DNA from: a virus | DNA: 52,193 bases | Virus record (IMG/VR): IMGVR_UViG_3300044568_005649 | Span: 1 to 52,193 of that record | Reading direction: 5' to 3' (one strand) | Part shown: piece by piece, positions 12,966 to 20,573 of the stretch | Position numbering within the stretch: the stretch's first letter is position 1 | How the letters are laid out: every line of letters starts with the position of its first letter | Position numbers and translations under genes: made by a program | The notes under the pieces: generated by a model | Told to the model about the DNA's origin: nothing | Seen by the model: only the letters and a program-made list of their open reading frames with translations | The model's database searches: none

Positions 12966-13463
12966 CTATCGGAAGGCGAGCGACGCCCACTTGTCCGCTG
13001 CGTCACCGAAGAGCTCAGAAGGCTCATGCTCAGCCACAGCCCGCGCGATCGGATCCATGGAGGTCTCGGGCCTCATCCTCTCGGCCGCCCGCTGCTCCTG
13101 GAGCGTCGTCGCTGCGGTGTCGGCGAAGATGGAGGAGAGGATGGGATCGGAAGTGATCTTGCTCGCCAGACTGCGGTGCTCCTGCTGGGCTGCAGGACGC
13201 TGGACGACCTCCCGCTGCAGTGCAGGACGATCGAGGTTCATCCCACCGATCGTCTTTCTCCTGGGGGGATCCTGGATGCCGTCAGCTGCAGGCCTGCTGC
13301 CTGCGTTCCCACGCAGCTTGTTCCTGGTCGCCTCCTGGATCGGGTCCCTGCCAGAGGCGAGACTCGCACTCATAGACCGCGGAGACTGCTGGGCGTTCAC
13401 GCCCTCGGTGAGGATCTCCACAAGGCACTCGCGGATAAGAGTCTTCAGATCAGATCGTGTCAC
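12966..13463 (-). CDS. Hypothetical protein of the head block
   Basis: 165 residues starting at the GTG at 13463, which overlaps the protease stop as GTGA and has GGGAG five bases upstream. A TTG four codons earlier is less likely. The N-terminal helix TRSDLKTLIRECLVEILTEG resembles the short amphipathic N-terminal helix found in several T4-type prohead core proteins. The remainder is Arg/Ala/Pro/Gln-rich and disordered-looking, with a SKITSDPILSSIFADTA segment. Placed directly after the protease, it may be a core or internal protein; unproven. Confidence 0.75.
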   Translation of the reverse strand: MTRSDLKTLIRECLVEILTEGVNAQQSPRSMSASLASGRDPIQEATRNKLRGNAGSRPAADGIQDPPRRKTIGGMNLDRPALQREVVQRPAAQQEHRSLASKITSDPILSSIFADTAATTLQEQRAAERMRPETSMDPIARAVAEHEPSELFGDAADKWASLAFR

Positions 13464-14068
13464 TTCGTCTCCCAACTGAGGATGTCGTTGAAGATCCTAT
13501 TGACGCGATCTGATCTGTTAAAGACGCGGCGGAGATCAGACTCCACAATCTTGGACTCTCTCATCATGAAAGCGCCGGGCGTCGAGGGCTCGCTCACGAA
13601 ATCGAAGCAGATCAGCTGAAAGTCCTCCTGCACGACATCGTGGTCACCCTGCTTTCGCGTGGAGCCCACACCTCGTGAGGAGATTCCCAGCGTGACGCCC
13701 GACTCCACCAAGCTCTGGAGGATCTTTCCGGAGGGCGTGTTGAGAAGCTCCACTGTGCCTGTCACGACGCCCCGCTCGATCTTGGCAGAGCGAACGATGT
13801 GCGAGGCGTTCTTCAGCTCGACGACAGACGCGGCCGGATGGTCGCACTCTCCCAGCGCCCTGTTCTCCCTGATGAACTTCTGGTAGTTCTGGATCTCTCG
13901 CTCCAGGATCTGCTGGGGGTAGATCCTGCCGTTCTGGTTCAGAGTGTTCGCCTTCTGCAGGATCCCACGCATGATGATCTTGCCGCCGTTCTCGGCACGG
14001 GACTGCTCGACGAGCAGGGGCGTGTACTCGAACGGCGTCCACTCAGTGAGCAGCCTCTTGTCGCTCAT
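13460..14068 (-). CDS. Prohead maturation protease (T4 gp21-like)
   Basis: 202 residues, ATG at 14068 overlapping the upstream stop as ATGA. The hallmarks are NQNGRIYP (45-51), ALGECDHP with His77, a NASH segment (87-90), and GISSRG (129-133) holding the nucleophilic Ser. FVSEPSTPGAFM follows. This is the herpesvirus/T4 gp21 assemblin-type serine protease arrangement, and the length is close to T4 gp21 (212). It cleaves scaffold and capsid arms during maturation. A cleavable N-terminus cannot be delimited by eye. Confidence 0.92.
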   Translation of the reverse strand: MSDKRLLTEWTPFEYTPLLVEQSRAENGGKIIMRGILQKANTLNQNGRIYPQQILEREIQNYQKFIRENRALGECDHPAASVVELKNASHIVRSAKIERGVVTGTVELLNTPSGKILQSLVESGVTLGISSRGVGSTRKQGDHDVVQEDFQLICFDFVSEPSTPGAFMMRESKIVESDLRRVFNRSDRVNRIFNDILSWETK

Positions 14069-14922
14069 GTCTCGCTCCCGCTTATTTCTTGACTCAACTT
14101 GGAGGCAGTGAGGAACTTGACGACTGCCTCATCGTCTATCACGTCAGCGTCGAGCGACTCCAGCATGAGCTTGACATCGCCCGCCCGTGAGGTGATGTAC
14201 TCATTCATCTCGCGGCTAGTGTAGTCATCAAGGTCACGCACCGCCTGACGCTTGATCTCCGACATGATCTTCTTCAGCGAGGTCTGGTCGGAGCCGGGAG
14301 GCGAGAAGACGTACTCCTTGATGATCTGGCGCTGCTGATCGGTGAGCGTGGTGGAGAACTTGCTGTTGAGCTTCTCCGTCATAATGCTTACGACCAACGA
14401 GCTGATATCCCCCTGGTGCTCCGGGCTGATCTCTTCTGGGCGGACTGTCTTCTTCTCCTGCAGCATGCCAGACACAAGCTTGCGCTCGTAGTCGAACACA
14501 GCGCTCAGATCAGTGTTGGGCGTCCGCCATGAGTTGAGGAGCACCTGGATCGTGGCGTACTCTCGGTACCGATCGAAGTGCGTGTCGTAGAAGTCCTGCC
14601 CAAGGCTGCGGTTGATCTCCGCTATGAGACGGCCCTTCTCTGACTCGAGCTGGCCCCGATCTGCCTGCCTTGCAGCGTCACGGGCCTCGGTGATGATGAC
14701 CGCGGCGACCGGAGATGAGCTGATCTCAGCGTTAGCGAGGGCATTGAAGAGGCGGAACTCCCTGTAGAGCTCCGTTCCCTGCCTGAAGTGCCTCTCGATG
14801 ATGTTGAGACAGACTTGGGCTCTCTTTCTGTCTCCTTCGACGAGGCACTTGGAGACGCTCTTGAGGAGCTGCTCGTAGATGACACCCGTGTTCCGCTTCT
14901 TGTTGTGAGGACGAGCAGACAT
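14065..14922 (-). CDS. Conserved hypothetical protein of T4-like head clusters
   Basis: 285 residues. The ATG at 14922 immediately follows the portal stop (TAG-ATG). It begins with a basic stretch (MSARPHNKKRNTGVIYEQLL) and then is almost wholly helical. It includes RKRAQVCLNIIERHFRQGTE, LYREFRLFNALANAEISSS, EYATIQVLLNSWRTPN and DDYTSREMNEYI. The pattern 'NTG-(V/L)-IYE-LL ... HF.GTEL..E..LFNAL' is familiar from T4-like environmental phages next to the portal and protease genes. Role unknown; an assembly or packaging accessory function is plausible from position. Confidence 0.82.
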   Translation of the reverse strand: MSARPHNKKRNTGVIYEQLLKSVSKCLVEGDRKRAQVCLNIIERHFRQGTELYREFRLFNALANAEISSSPVAAVIITEARDAARQADRGQLESEKGRLIAEINRSLGQDFYDTHFDRYREYATIQVLLNSWRTPNTDLSAVFDYERKLVSGMLQEKKTVRPEEISPEHQGDISSLVVSIMTEKLNSKFSTTLTDQQRQIIKEYVFSPPGSDQTSLKKIMSEIKRQAVRDLDDYTSREMNEYITSRAGDVKLMLESLDADVIDDEAVVKFLTASKLSQEISGSET

Positions 14923-17900
14923 CTACTCCTTCTCCTCCCCTCTAGGTAGGCCCGCCCTGAGAGACCTCAGGGTCGCATTTAGGTCATTAGAGGAGGCGGT
15001 CGTGTACTTGTTGACCAGCTCATCTATGTCCTGAGCTGAGTCCTCGTCGACCGTCGGAGTGAGGTCCTTCAGGCTGGGAGCGTAGTCAGACTTCTGTCCG
15101 TAGGGGTGCCTGATGGCGTCCCTCTTGTCGCCTGGGTCGTGGCTGACCAGCTCATTGTGATCCACCGAGGCTCTCATGACGCCTCCCGGCTTTCGACGCT
15201 TGGCGTTGTAGCGAAGGCGGTCCGCGTGGTCCTCGGCCGTCTCCCCCTTCTTCATGGCGCGAGCCCTGCTCGCCTCACTGAGGACGACCGGGAGGGACTC
15301 TAGACTCCTGACGCTTCGGTCGATGACCCTCTGTGCCCTGACAGGTGCCTCCTCGTCGCTGATCTTGTACTGGAGCTCGTCCAGCGGCGCCGGGCCACCG
15401 GGAGGTGGGCCTCCAGGCACCGGAGCGCCTGCAGCGGGTGGGCCAGCGGTCACAGGAGTCTCTGTCGGTGGCGGAGGCGGCGGCGGCGAGTCGTCTCCCG
15501 CGCCGATCTCTCCACCCGTGGATGCCTCGGGCTCGTCGGTCATGCCGCCGCCCTCTGCCTCCGCCTGCACCTTCTCCAGCTCCAGCTCGCGGAGCTTGTC
15601 CTTGATCCTGCCCTCCTCGATCTCCTCGATCTGCTCGTCAGTGAGCCCGAGGAGGTTCTTTCGAAGCCACCGCTTGTCGAAGTAGCCCTCGGGCGCCTTG
15701 GAGACGATGTCGAAGCGTGTGCCGTAGAGGTCCAGCTTCTGCTGCTGAGCGATGGTGGACGGATTGGGAAGCTGGAGGGTGAAGTCCAGCAGGTCATCCC
15801 CCTCGAAGCCGTTGGAGTACAGGTGGATGATCGCCAGCTTGTTCAGCTCCGCGATCACCGTCCGCTGGATGCGGGCGATCGTGCGGGAGAAGCGGATGTC
15901 CTCCTGCGAGAGGGTAGCTTTCGAACCTATCGACTCGTCGTATCCGAGGTACGCCTTAGGGATCTTCAGCGCAGCAAAAAGTTTCTTCTGGATGTACTGG
16001 ACGTCCTCGATCGCCGCGGCATTCGTGCCGCCCGAGAGGGTGTCGATCTTGGTACCGGACTCGCCGCCGCGGACGGGGATAAAATAATCTTCGTCAACTG
16101 AGTTATGTATAAAAATCAAGGACTTGGCAACCATGTCTTCATTATGAAGATGAAGTGCAGGTCCTGCTGCAAAGTTGTGATACTTCTCCACGGTAATGCA
16201 GCCCGTGTCCTCACGCGCCTCAAGTTTTTCGACGCGGACAACCTTGTGATTCATGTAGCCGATGTGCTCAGAATCGGCAGCGCGCTGAACATATTGCTGG
16301 TTGAACGCCTGGAAGGTCCCACATGCTTGCGAAGCAAGCCACTGGTAGGAAGACCTGTTCATGTTAAAGTGGCGCAGGATGTCCTGACGCTTTACCTGAC
16401 CTCTTCGTGCCTCGCAGAACTTGACCAGCTGATCTGTCCCAACCCTGCTGAGCAGCCACTTCCGCTTAAGATCTTCGATCGGCTTTTTGAAGCCGAACAT
16501 CCGGAGGTGTTTCTGGAGGGAGCTCCTCGTGACTCTGTCATTGAATCCGTTCTTGAAGTCTGGATTGAGTGCCTGGAGGTAAGAGGCGAACTCTTTGCTG
16601 CTGTTGAGCTCGCTGATCAGATCACACTCTCGTGTGGAAATGCCAGTCCCGAGCTTGTCGAGCGCTGTCATGCAGTGATCAATGAACATCGCATCTACAC
16701 GAAGAGAAAGCTTCTCCACTCTCTTCTGTCTGATGTCGTCTCTCTTCCACAGATCGACGAAGGTCTTTGCCTCGATCTTTCCGCTCTCCCATGTCTTTTT
16801 CATCCGACTACGGGAGTTTGCCCTTCCCCTGTCTGACTTGTTGTACTCAACAATCATGTTTCCGTGGAGATCGTGATGATCTTTCCAGGTCATGGGAGCA
16901 AGGTTTTCCGGGTTGTTGTTCCTCTTGTCAAAGTCTGCGTGGTGAATAACCTTTCCGACTATTGCATCAAAGCCTGCAGTTGCAATGACGTTGCATCGGT
17001 GTGTGTAGCTGTATGTCTGAGCAAAAGGATCGTAGATCTTCTCGTACCCCGTCAGCTTGCTACCGTCTTCAGCAGCTGACGTCTTCGAATACAAGGGCAT
17101 GAGAGCATCGTCCGGCTGGAGCTGTGAAGCCTCACGATAGGATCCATCTCTCAGCATGAACCTGTGGTCGGGCGTGCAGTCAAAGTACACTCCGCTATCG
17201 ATGTGCACTCTCACCATCTCTGCGTCGCGACGAGTGACGCCGGCCCATACGACCTTTCCCGGGACAAGACACTTTCCATCAAGGTCCACAGAGTAGACCC
17301 ACTGGTCCTGCTTTCCGCCCTCCCACTCCTTGATGAAATCACCGAGTGATGTCATCCGACCATCTTGAAGCTTGATCGACGTGTTAAGCGAGTTACACAT
17401 CGGATTGTAGCGCATATCAACGCGCCCTGTGTTCTTGTCCACCACCTGGCTTTTCTTGAGCGCCGCCTGCGCCTGCTCCATGTACATCGGCACCTCCTCG
17501 GGAGGCACGTTGCCGACGTCGATGTAGAACACGCGGCGATCAGGTGATCTCACAACGCGATACACCAGCATCGCGTCCTCGGCGAGGACCAGCTGCCTCC
17601 ACACGCGACGCGCGCCCTCCAGCACAGATGACCCGTACGGAAGGAAAGCGTCGTTCCCGAGGAGGCGGAAGTGGGTCACCTGCCAGTTCTCGAGGGGCGT
17701 GTTGCCCTGTGTGATCCAGCGGTACCGGACCGCCATCGGGTCCTTGGGGTCGTAGTTCTCCTCCCGCTCGATCTCGTTCACCGGGATGGGAATGACGTTT
17801 CTCACGCCGTTTCCCGGGTGGACGTCATTAAAAAGTACAAAATCGCCGTACTTACAAAGGTTTCTCACCCACGCAGTCAGGTTGAAGTTGACGTTGAGAG

Positions 17901-18267
17901 TGTCGAAGAGCAGCTCGTTGAGGAGCCGCTCGATATCCTTGTTTTCCGAGTAAATGGAGAGAATCAGACCATCCACACCGGGAGACGCGACCTCCTCAGA
18001 GTAGATGTCCAGGGCGCTGTTGATCTCGGGGTAGTAGTCCATCTCCGAGAAGTCGCTGTATCTGGCGAGACGATCGTATGTCCCGTAGGCACTCATTGCG
18101 CTGCTGTACGCGGAGCTGTGGTTCTTTCGGAACATCTCGTACGCGGACAGCGACTGCCCGGGACCCGTCTGGGCCTTGAAGTCCTTGACGGTCCTCTTGA
18201 TGACTGGGCCGCTTCTGAAGAGGCTTGTCAGCCGCGAGAAGAGATTAGGATTCGAGTCCTTTGCCAT
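14923..18267 (-). CDS. Portal protein (T4 gp20-like) interrupted by an intein
   Basis: 1114 residues as translated, about 682 after removal of a 432-residue intein (residues 291-722). Extein features typical of gp20: SDFSEMDYYPEINSALDIYS (71-90), LLFDTLNVNFN, YGDFVLFNDVH, then after the intein SVDEDYFIPVRGGESGTKI and DTLSGGTNAAAIEDVQYIQK. Exact joining gives RVDMRYNPM-SVDEDYF, the expected uninterrupted core. The spliced length exceeds T4 gp20 (524) because of a C-terminal Glu/Lys-rich helix and a Pro/Gly tail (PPPPPPPTETP). The portal is the 12-mer at the head vertex that docks the terminase, whose gene lies 28 bases upstream. Confidence 0.93.
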   Translation of the reverse strand: MAKDSNPNLFSRLTSLFRSGPVIKRTVKDFKAQTGPGQSLSAYEMFRKNHSSAYSSAMSAYGTYDRLARYSDFSEMDYYPEINSALDIYSEEVASPGVDGLILSIYSENKDIERLLNELLFDTLNVNFNLTAWVRNLCKYGDFVLFNDVHPGNGVRNVIPIPVNEIEREENYDPKDPMAVRYRWITQGNTPLENWQVTHFRLLGNDAFLPYGSSVLEGARRVWRQLVLAEDAMLVYRVVRSPDRRVFYIDVGNVPPEEVPMYMEQAQAALKKSQVVDKNTGRVDMRYNPMCNSLNTSIKLQDGRMTSLGDFIKEWEGGKQDQWVYSVDLDGKCLVPGKVVWAGVTRRDAEMVRVHIDSGVYFDCTPDHRFMLRDGSYREASQLQPDDALMPLYSKTSAAEDGSKLTGYEKIYDPFAQTYSYTHRCNVIATAGFDAIVGKVIHHADFDKRNNNPENLAPMTWKDHHDLHGNMIVEYNKSDRGRANSRSRMKKTWESGKIEAKTFVDLWKRDDIRQKRVEKLSLRVDAMFIDHCMTALDKLGTGISTRECDLISELNSSKEFASYLQALNPDFKNGFNDRVTRSSLQKHLRMFGFKKPIEDLKRKWLLSRVGTDQLVKFCEARRGQVKRQDILRHFNMNRSSYQWLASQACGTFQAFNQQYVQRAADSEHIGYMNHKVVRVEKLEAREDTGCITVEKYHNFAAGPALHLHNEDMVAKSLIFIHNSVDEDYFIPVRGGESGTKIDTLSGGTNAAAIEDVQYIQKKLFAALKIPKAYLGYDESIGSKATLSQEDIRFSRTIARIQRTVIAELNKLAIIHLYSNGFEGDDLLDFTLQLPNPSTIAQQQKLDLYGTRFDIVSKAPEGYFDKRWLRKNLLGLTDEQIEEIEEGRIKDKLRELELEKVQAEAEGGGMTDEPEASTGGEIGAGDDSPPPPPPPTETPVTAGPPAAGAPVPGGPPPGGPAPLDELQYKISDEEAPVRAQRVIDRSVRSLESLPVVLSEASRARAMKKGETAEDHADRLRYNAKRRKPGGVMRASVDHNELVSHDPGDKRDAIRHPYGQKSDYAPSLKDLTPTVDEDSAQDIDELVNKYTTASSNDLNATLRSLRAGLPRGEEKE
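16102..17397 (-). mobile_element. Intein with HNH homing endonuclease domain, inserted in the portal gene
   Basis: 432 residues in frame. It begins with Cys1 (codon 17397-17395) in CNSLNTSIKLQDGRM, the block A pattern. Block B includes YFDCTPDHRFML with the T-x-x-H motif (His78). An HNH domain lies at about 150-179 (VIHHADFDKRNNNPENLAPM, then HHDLHG). DNA-binding-like helical repeats follow. The block F/G region includes ITVEKYHNFAAGPALHLHN and ends IFIHN, with Ser as the next extein residue. The C-terminal block is unusual: a second His-Asn pair (HLHN) precedes the final one by 13 residues. The true splice is placed at IFIHN/S because that restores the portal core. Confidence 0.92.
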
Positions 18268-18295
18268 TACGTCTCCGCGCGCCTATTGTAGGCAG

Positions 18296-19918
18296 CTACT
18301 TGAACAGCCAGACGAGATCCTGGTGGATCTTTCCCGACCTGAGGTCTGCAACCATGCGCATGTCCCCAGCGGGATGAGAGGCGAGCTGTGCAGACGTGTA
18401 GATGTTTTGAGTCTGTCCAGGCAACAGTCCGGCCGTTGATCCTGCTGTCCTCTTCATGGAGCTGAACATCACTGTGTTGAGGTTCACCGCACTTCGGCTG
18501 TACTCCGAGTTGACGTCGTACAGCCACGCGCCGATCGCGAGGGACATGACGAGGTCGTCATTGTGCCCCTTCATCGCCTCTGCCTTGCTGTTGTTCGACC
18601 AGACGAAGGTCTTCAGCTCCTGGTAGAAGCGTGTGGAGTACGACACCAGCTGACGGTTTCTGATCAGCTCCTCCAGCTTCGTCAGGATGAGGGTCCTGGT
18701 CTTGCCGGTGGTGGCGAACCCCGCGTGCGCGAGGTCGAGCGACTGGACGTAGTCGCCGATCAATGCGACCTTGGCACCCTGCGTGTAGATCCGTGGGTAG
18801 TCCAGGTCCTTGAGGCGAAGCAGGCACGCGTACCCGTAGGAGTTGTTCTCCGGGCAGACGATTGCCTTGTTGTACTTGAGGCCCCACTCGTTGATCAGCT
18901 CCGCCAGGCGATCCGGCGGGATCTTCCCGCGGTACTCAGCCACGACCTCGCCCGTCATGCAGTCCACTATGTGGAAGGTGGAGTAGTCCGACGAGTCGCC
19001 GCGGGCCACGTCTCCCGTGAGGATGTACTTGTGCTCCGACAGGGGGATCTTCCAGACCCAGACGTTCATGTCTGGACCTCCCCTCATCACCGGAGGCCGA
19101 GTCATCCCGTTCACCCAGGCGATGTCCGCGTCTGTGAGGAAGGTCTCACCTGACGCCGCAAAGTCGCACAGGAACTCTTGAGCGATCTGCCTCTCCGAGT
19201 AGTTCTTGGACTCCTTCTCGAACCACTCCTGGTCGTGCTCCGGGTGCACCGTCCACGGGAGCTTGACATGATTGAACTCGTTGACACAGGACTCCGCGTC
19301 AGAGTAGAGCTTGTAGAACTGGCCTCCGACACCGTTGGGCGTGGAGAGGAGGATCGCCTGTCCACCGGTGGTGAGCGTGGGGCCGATTCCGGTCCAGATC
19401 TCGTCGAAGTTCCTTACGAACGCCGCCTCGTCGATGATGAGGAGTGTCAAGGACTCGGAGCGGCCAGCGTCCTCAGAGGTGGGAATCGCCTTGATGGACG
19501 AGCCGTTGCTGAACTCGATCTGCTGCTTGTTATTGACAGTGATCTGCGGGAGGATGAGCCAGGGAGGCATGTTGTTCAGGATGGTCTTCACCTTCCTGAT
19601 GAACGTCTGCGCGACAGCAAGCTTGGTCGCGATGATGAGGATGTTCTTCTCTTTCTGATAGAGCGCCATCCAGGTCGCGTACGCGGCAGTGGTGGTCGAC
19701 AGTCCCAGCTGACGGGACTTGACCACGATGTTGAACCTGTGCTTCCTGAACTGTACGACGCAGTCGTCCTGGAATGGGAACGTCCTGAAGGGCAGGAGGC
19801 CCTTCGTCGGGTGCTGGATCTTACAGTAGGTGTTGAAGAAGTAGATTGGATCTCGTCCGCATCGGATGATCTCCTCTACCTGCTTCTTCTTGGGAACTAC
19901 AGCTGGGCTGGTTCCCAT
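18296..19918 (-). CDS. Terminase large subunit (T4 gp17-like)
   Basis: 540 residues. The ATG at 19918 shares a base with the upstream TAA. ATPase domain: Walker A-like SRQLGLST (68-75), Walker B LTLLIIDEA (157-165) and a coupling motif LLSTPNG (190-196). Nuclease domain (RNase H fold): TGDVARGDSSD with Asp303, CPENNS with Glu357, and GHNDDLVMSLAIG with Asp454/455. It translocates DNA into the prohead through the portal and cuts concatemers. The Walker A variant lacks the usual GKT, which is normal for T4-like terminases (deviant P-loop). Length is slightly below T4 gp17 (610). Confidence 0.95.
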   Translation of the reverse strand: MGTSPAVVPKKKQVEEIIRCGRDPIYFFNTYCKIQHPTKGLLPFRTFPFQDDCVVQFRKHRFNIVVKSRQLGLSTTTAAYATWMALYQKEKNILIIATKLAVAQTFIRKVKTILNNMPPWLILPQITVNNKQQIEFSNGSSIKAIPTSEDAGRSESLTLLIIDEAAFVRNFDEIWTGIGPTLTTGGQAILLSTPNGVGGQFYKLYSDAESCVNEFNHVKLPWTVHPEHDQEWFEKESKNYSERQIAQEFLCDFAASGETFLTDADIAWVNGMTRPPVMRGGPDMNVWVWKIPLSEHKYILTGDVARGDSSDYSTFHIVDCMTGEVVAEYRGKIPPDRLAELINEWGLKYNKAIVCPENNSYGYACLLRLKDLDYPRIYTQGAKVALIGDYVQSLDLAHAGFATTGKTRTLILTKLEELIRNRQLVSYSTRFYQELKTFVWSNNSKAEAMKGHNDDLVMSLAIGAWLYDVNSEYSRSAVNLNTVMFSSMKRTAGSTAGLLPGQTQNIYTSAQLASHPAGDMRMVADLRSGKIHQDLVWLFK

Positions 19919-20295
19919 TACTCGACCGTGTAGGTCGACGTGAACCTGTACAGAGAGGGCAGCACTGGGCTGTTGAAGTTGTAGCCCAGCGCCTCAAGCT
20001 CCGCGTTATCAGTGAGAAACTTGGTCGAAAGCTTCTTCTTTGCGGCCTTTGAGAACTCCTTCTCGACGAACTTCAGGTGCTCCTTGACACACTTCTTCGC
20101 CCGATCGCGGACAGGCTCCAGCTGCTGGTGCTTGTCCTGATCCTTCGCGATGTTCACCACCTCGTGGTAGGTGATGAGGAGCTTCTCTCCGACAAGCTTA
20201 GTTCGGACTGCAGTGCTCCCTGACTGGGATGACTGTCGTCCAAAGGTGACGTCGATCAGGGATCCGAGAACATTGATGTCATTGATGCTGAGCAT
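19918..20295 (-). CDS. Hypothetical protein upstream of the large terminase
   Basis: 125 residues, ATG at 20295. It begins MLSINDINVLGSLIDVTFGR, has a strand GEKLLITYHEVVNIAKD, a long basic helix (RDRAKKCVKEHLKFVEKEFSK), KAAKKKLSTKFL and an aromatic C-terminus (SLYRFTSTYTVE). Its position is where T4 encodes the small terminase gp16. The sequence does not show an obvious helix-turn-helix, and proteins of this type are known to me only as hypotheticals of T4-like environmental phages. The 74 bases upstream (20296-20369) hold no visible site. Confidence 0.75.
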   Translation of the reverse strand: MLSINDINVLGSLIDVTFGRQSSQSGSTAVRTKLVGEKLLITYHEVVNIAKDQDKHQQLEPVRDRAKKCVKEHLKFVEKEFSKAAKKKLSTKFLTDNAELEALGYNFNSPVLPSLYRFTSTYTVE

Positions 20296-20369
20296 TCTCT
20301 AAGTATTACTGGACGACGCTCTTCCCCGACCAGACTCTGTGATGCGGCAGTTGCCCCATCGAAAGGAGG

Positions 20370-20573
20370 CTACGCTTCCTCCTTCCGCTCACTGGTGGGC
20401 CTTCCTCCTCTGGCCTCATCCACGCTCGGCCGCCACCCATCAGACCAATCCTTTCTCCTCACCTCTGCGAAGTTGACAGCGCACTCGTCGCAGCACCCGT
20501 GGAGGCGAAACTGGTCGGGGTCGTGCGGGCTGGACATCGCCCTCCTGCAGACCGGGCAGAAGAGTGGGATCAT
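20370..20573 (-). CDS. Small zinc-finger protein
   Basis: 67 residues, ATG at 20573 overlapping the upstream stop as ATGA. Cys6-x2-Cys9 (FCPVCRRAMSSPHDPDQF) and Cys27/Cys28-x2-Cys31 (LHGCCDECAVNFAEVRR) form a four-Cys zinc site. Then KDWSDGWRPSVDEARGG and a charged tail follow. Similar short proteins (CPVC ... GCC..CA.NFA) occur next to recombination genes in T4-like phages. It may assist protein or nucleic-acid contacts; unproven. Confidence 0.8.
   Translation of the reverse strand: MIPLFCPVCRRAMSSPHDPDQFRLHGCCDECAVNFAEVRRKDWSDGWRPSVDEARGGRPTSERKEEA

Noticed and set aside
16105-16836. 243-codon plus-strand frame opposite the portal intein
   Set aside because: No ribosome site or protein family; the intein and portal reading on the minus strand explains the sequence.
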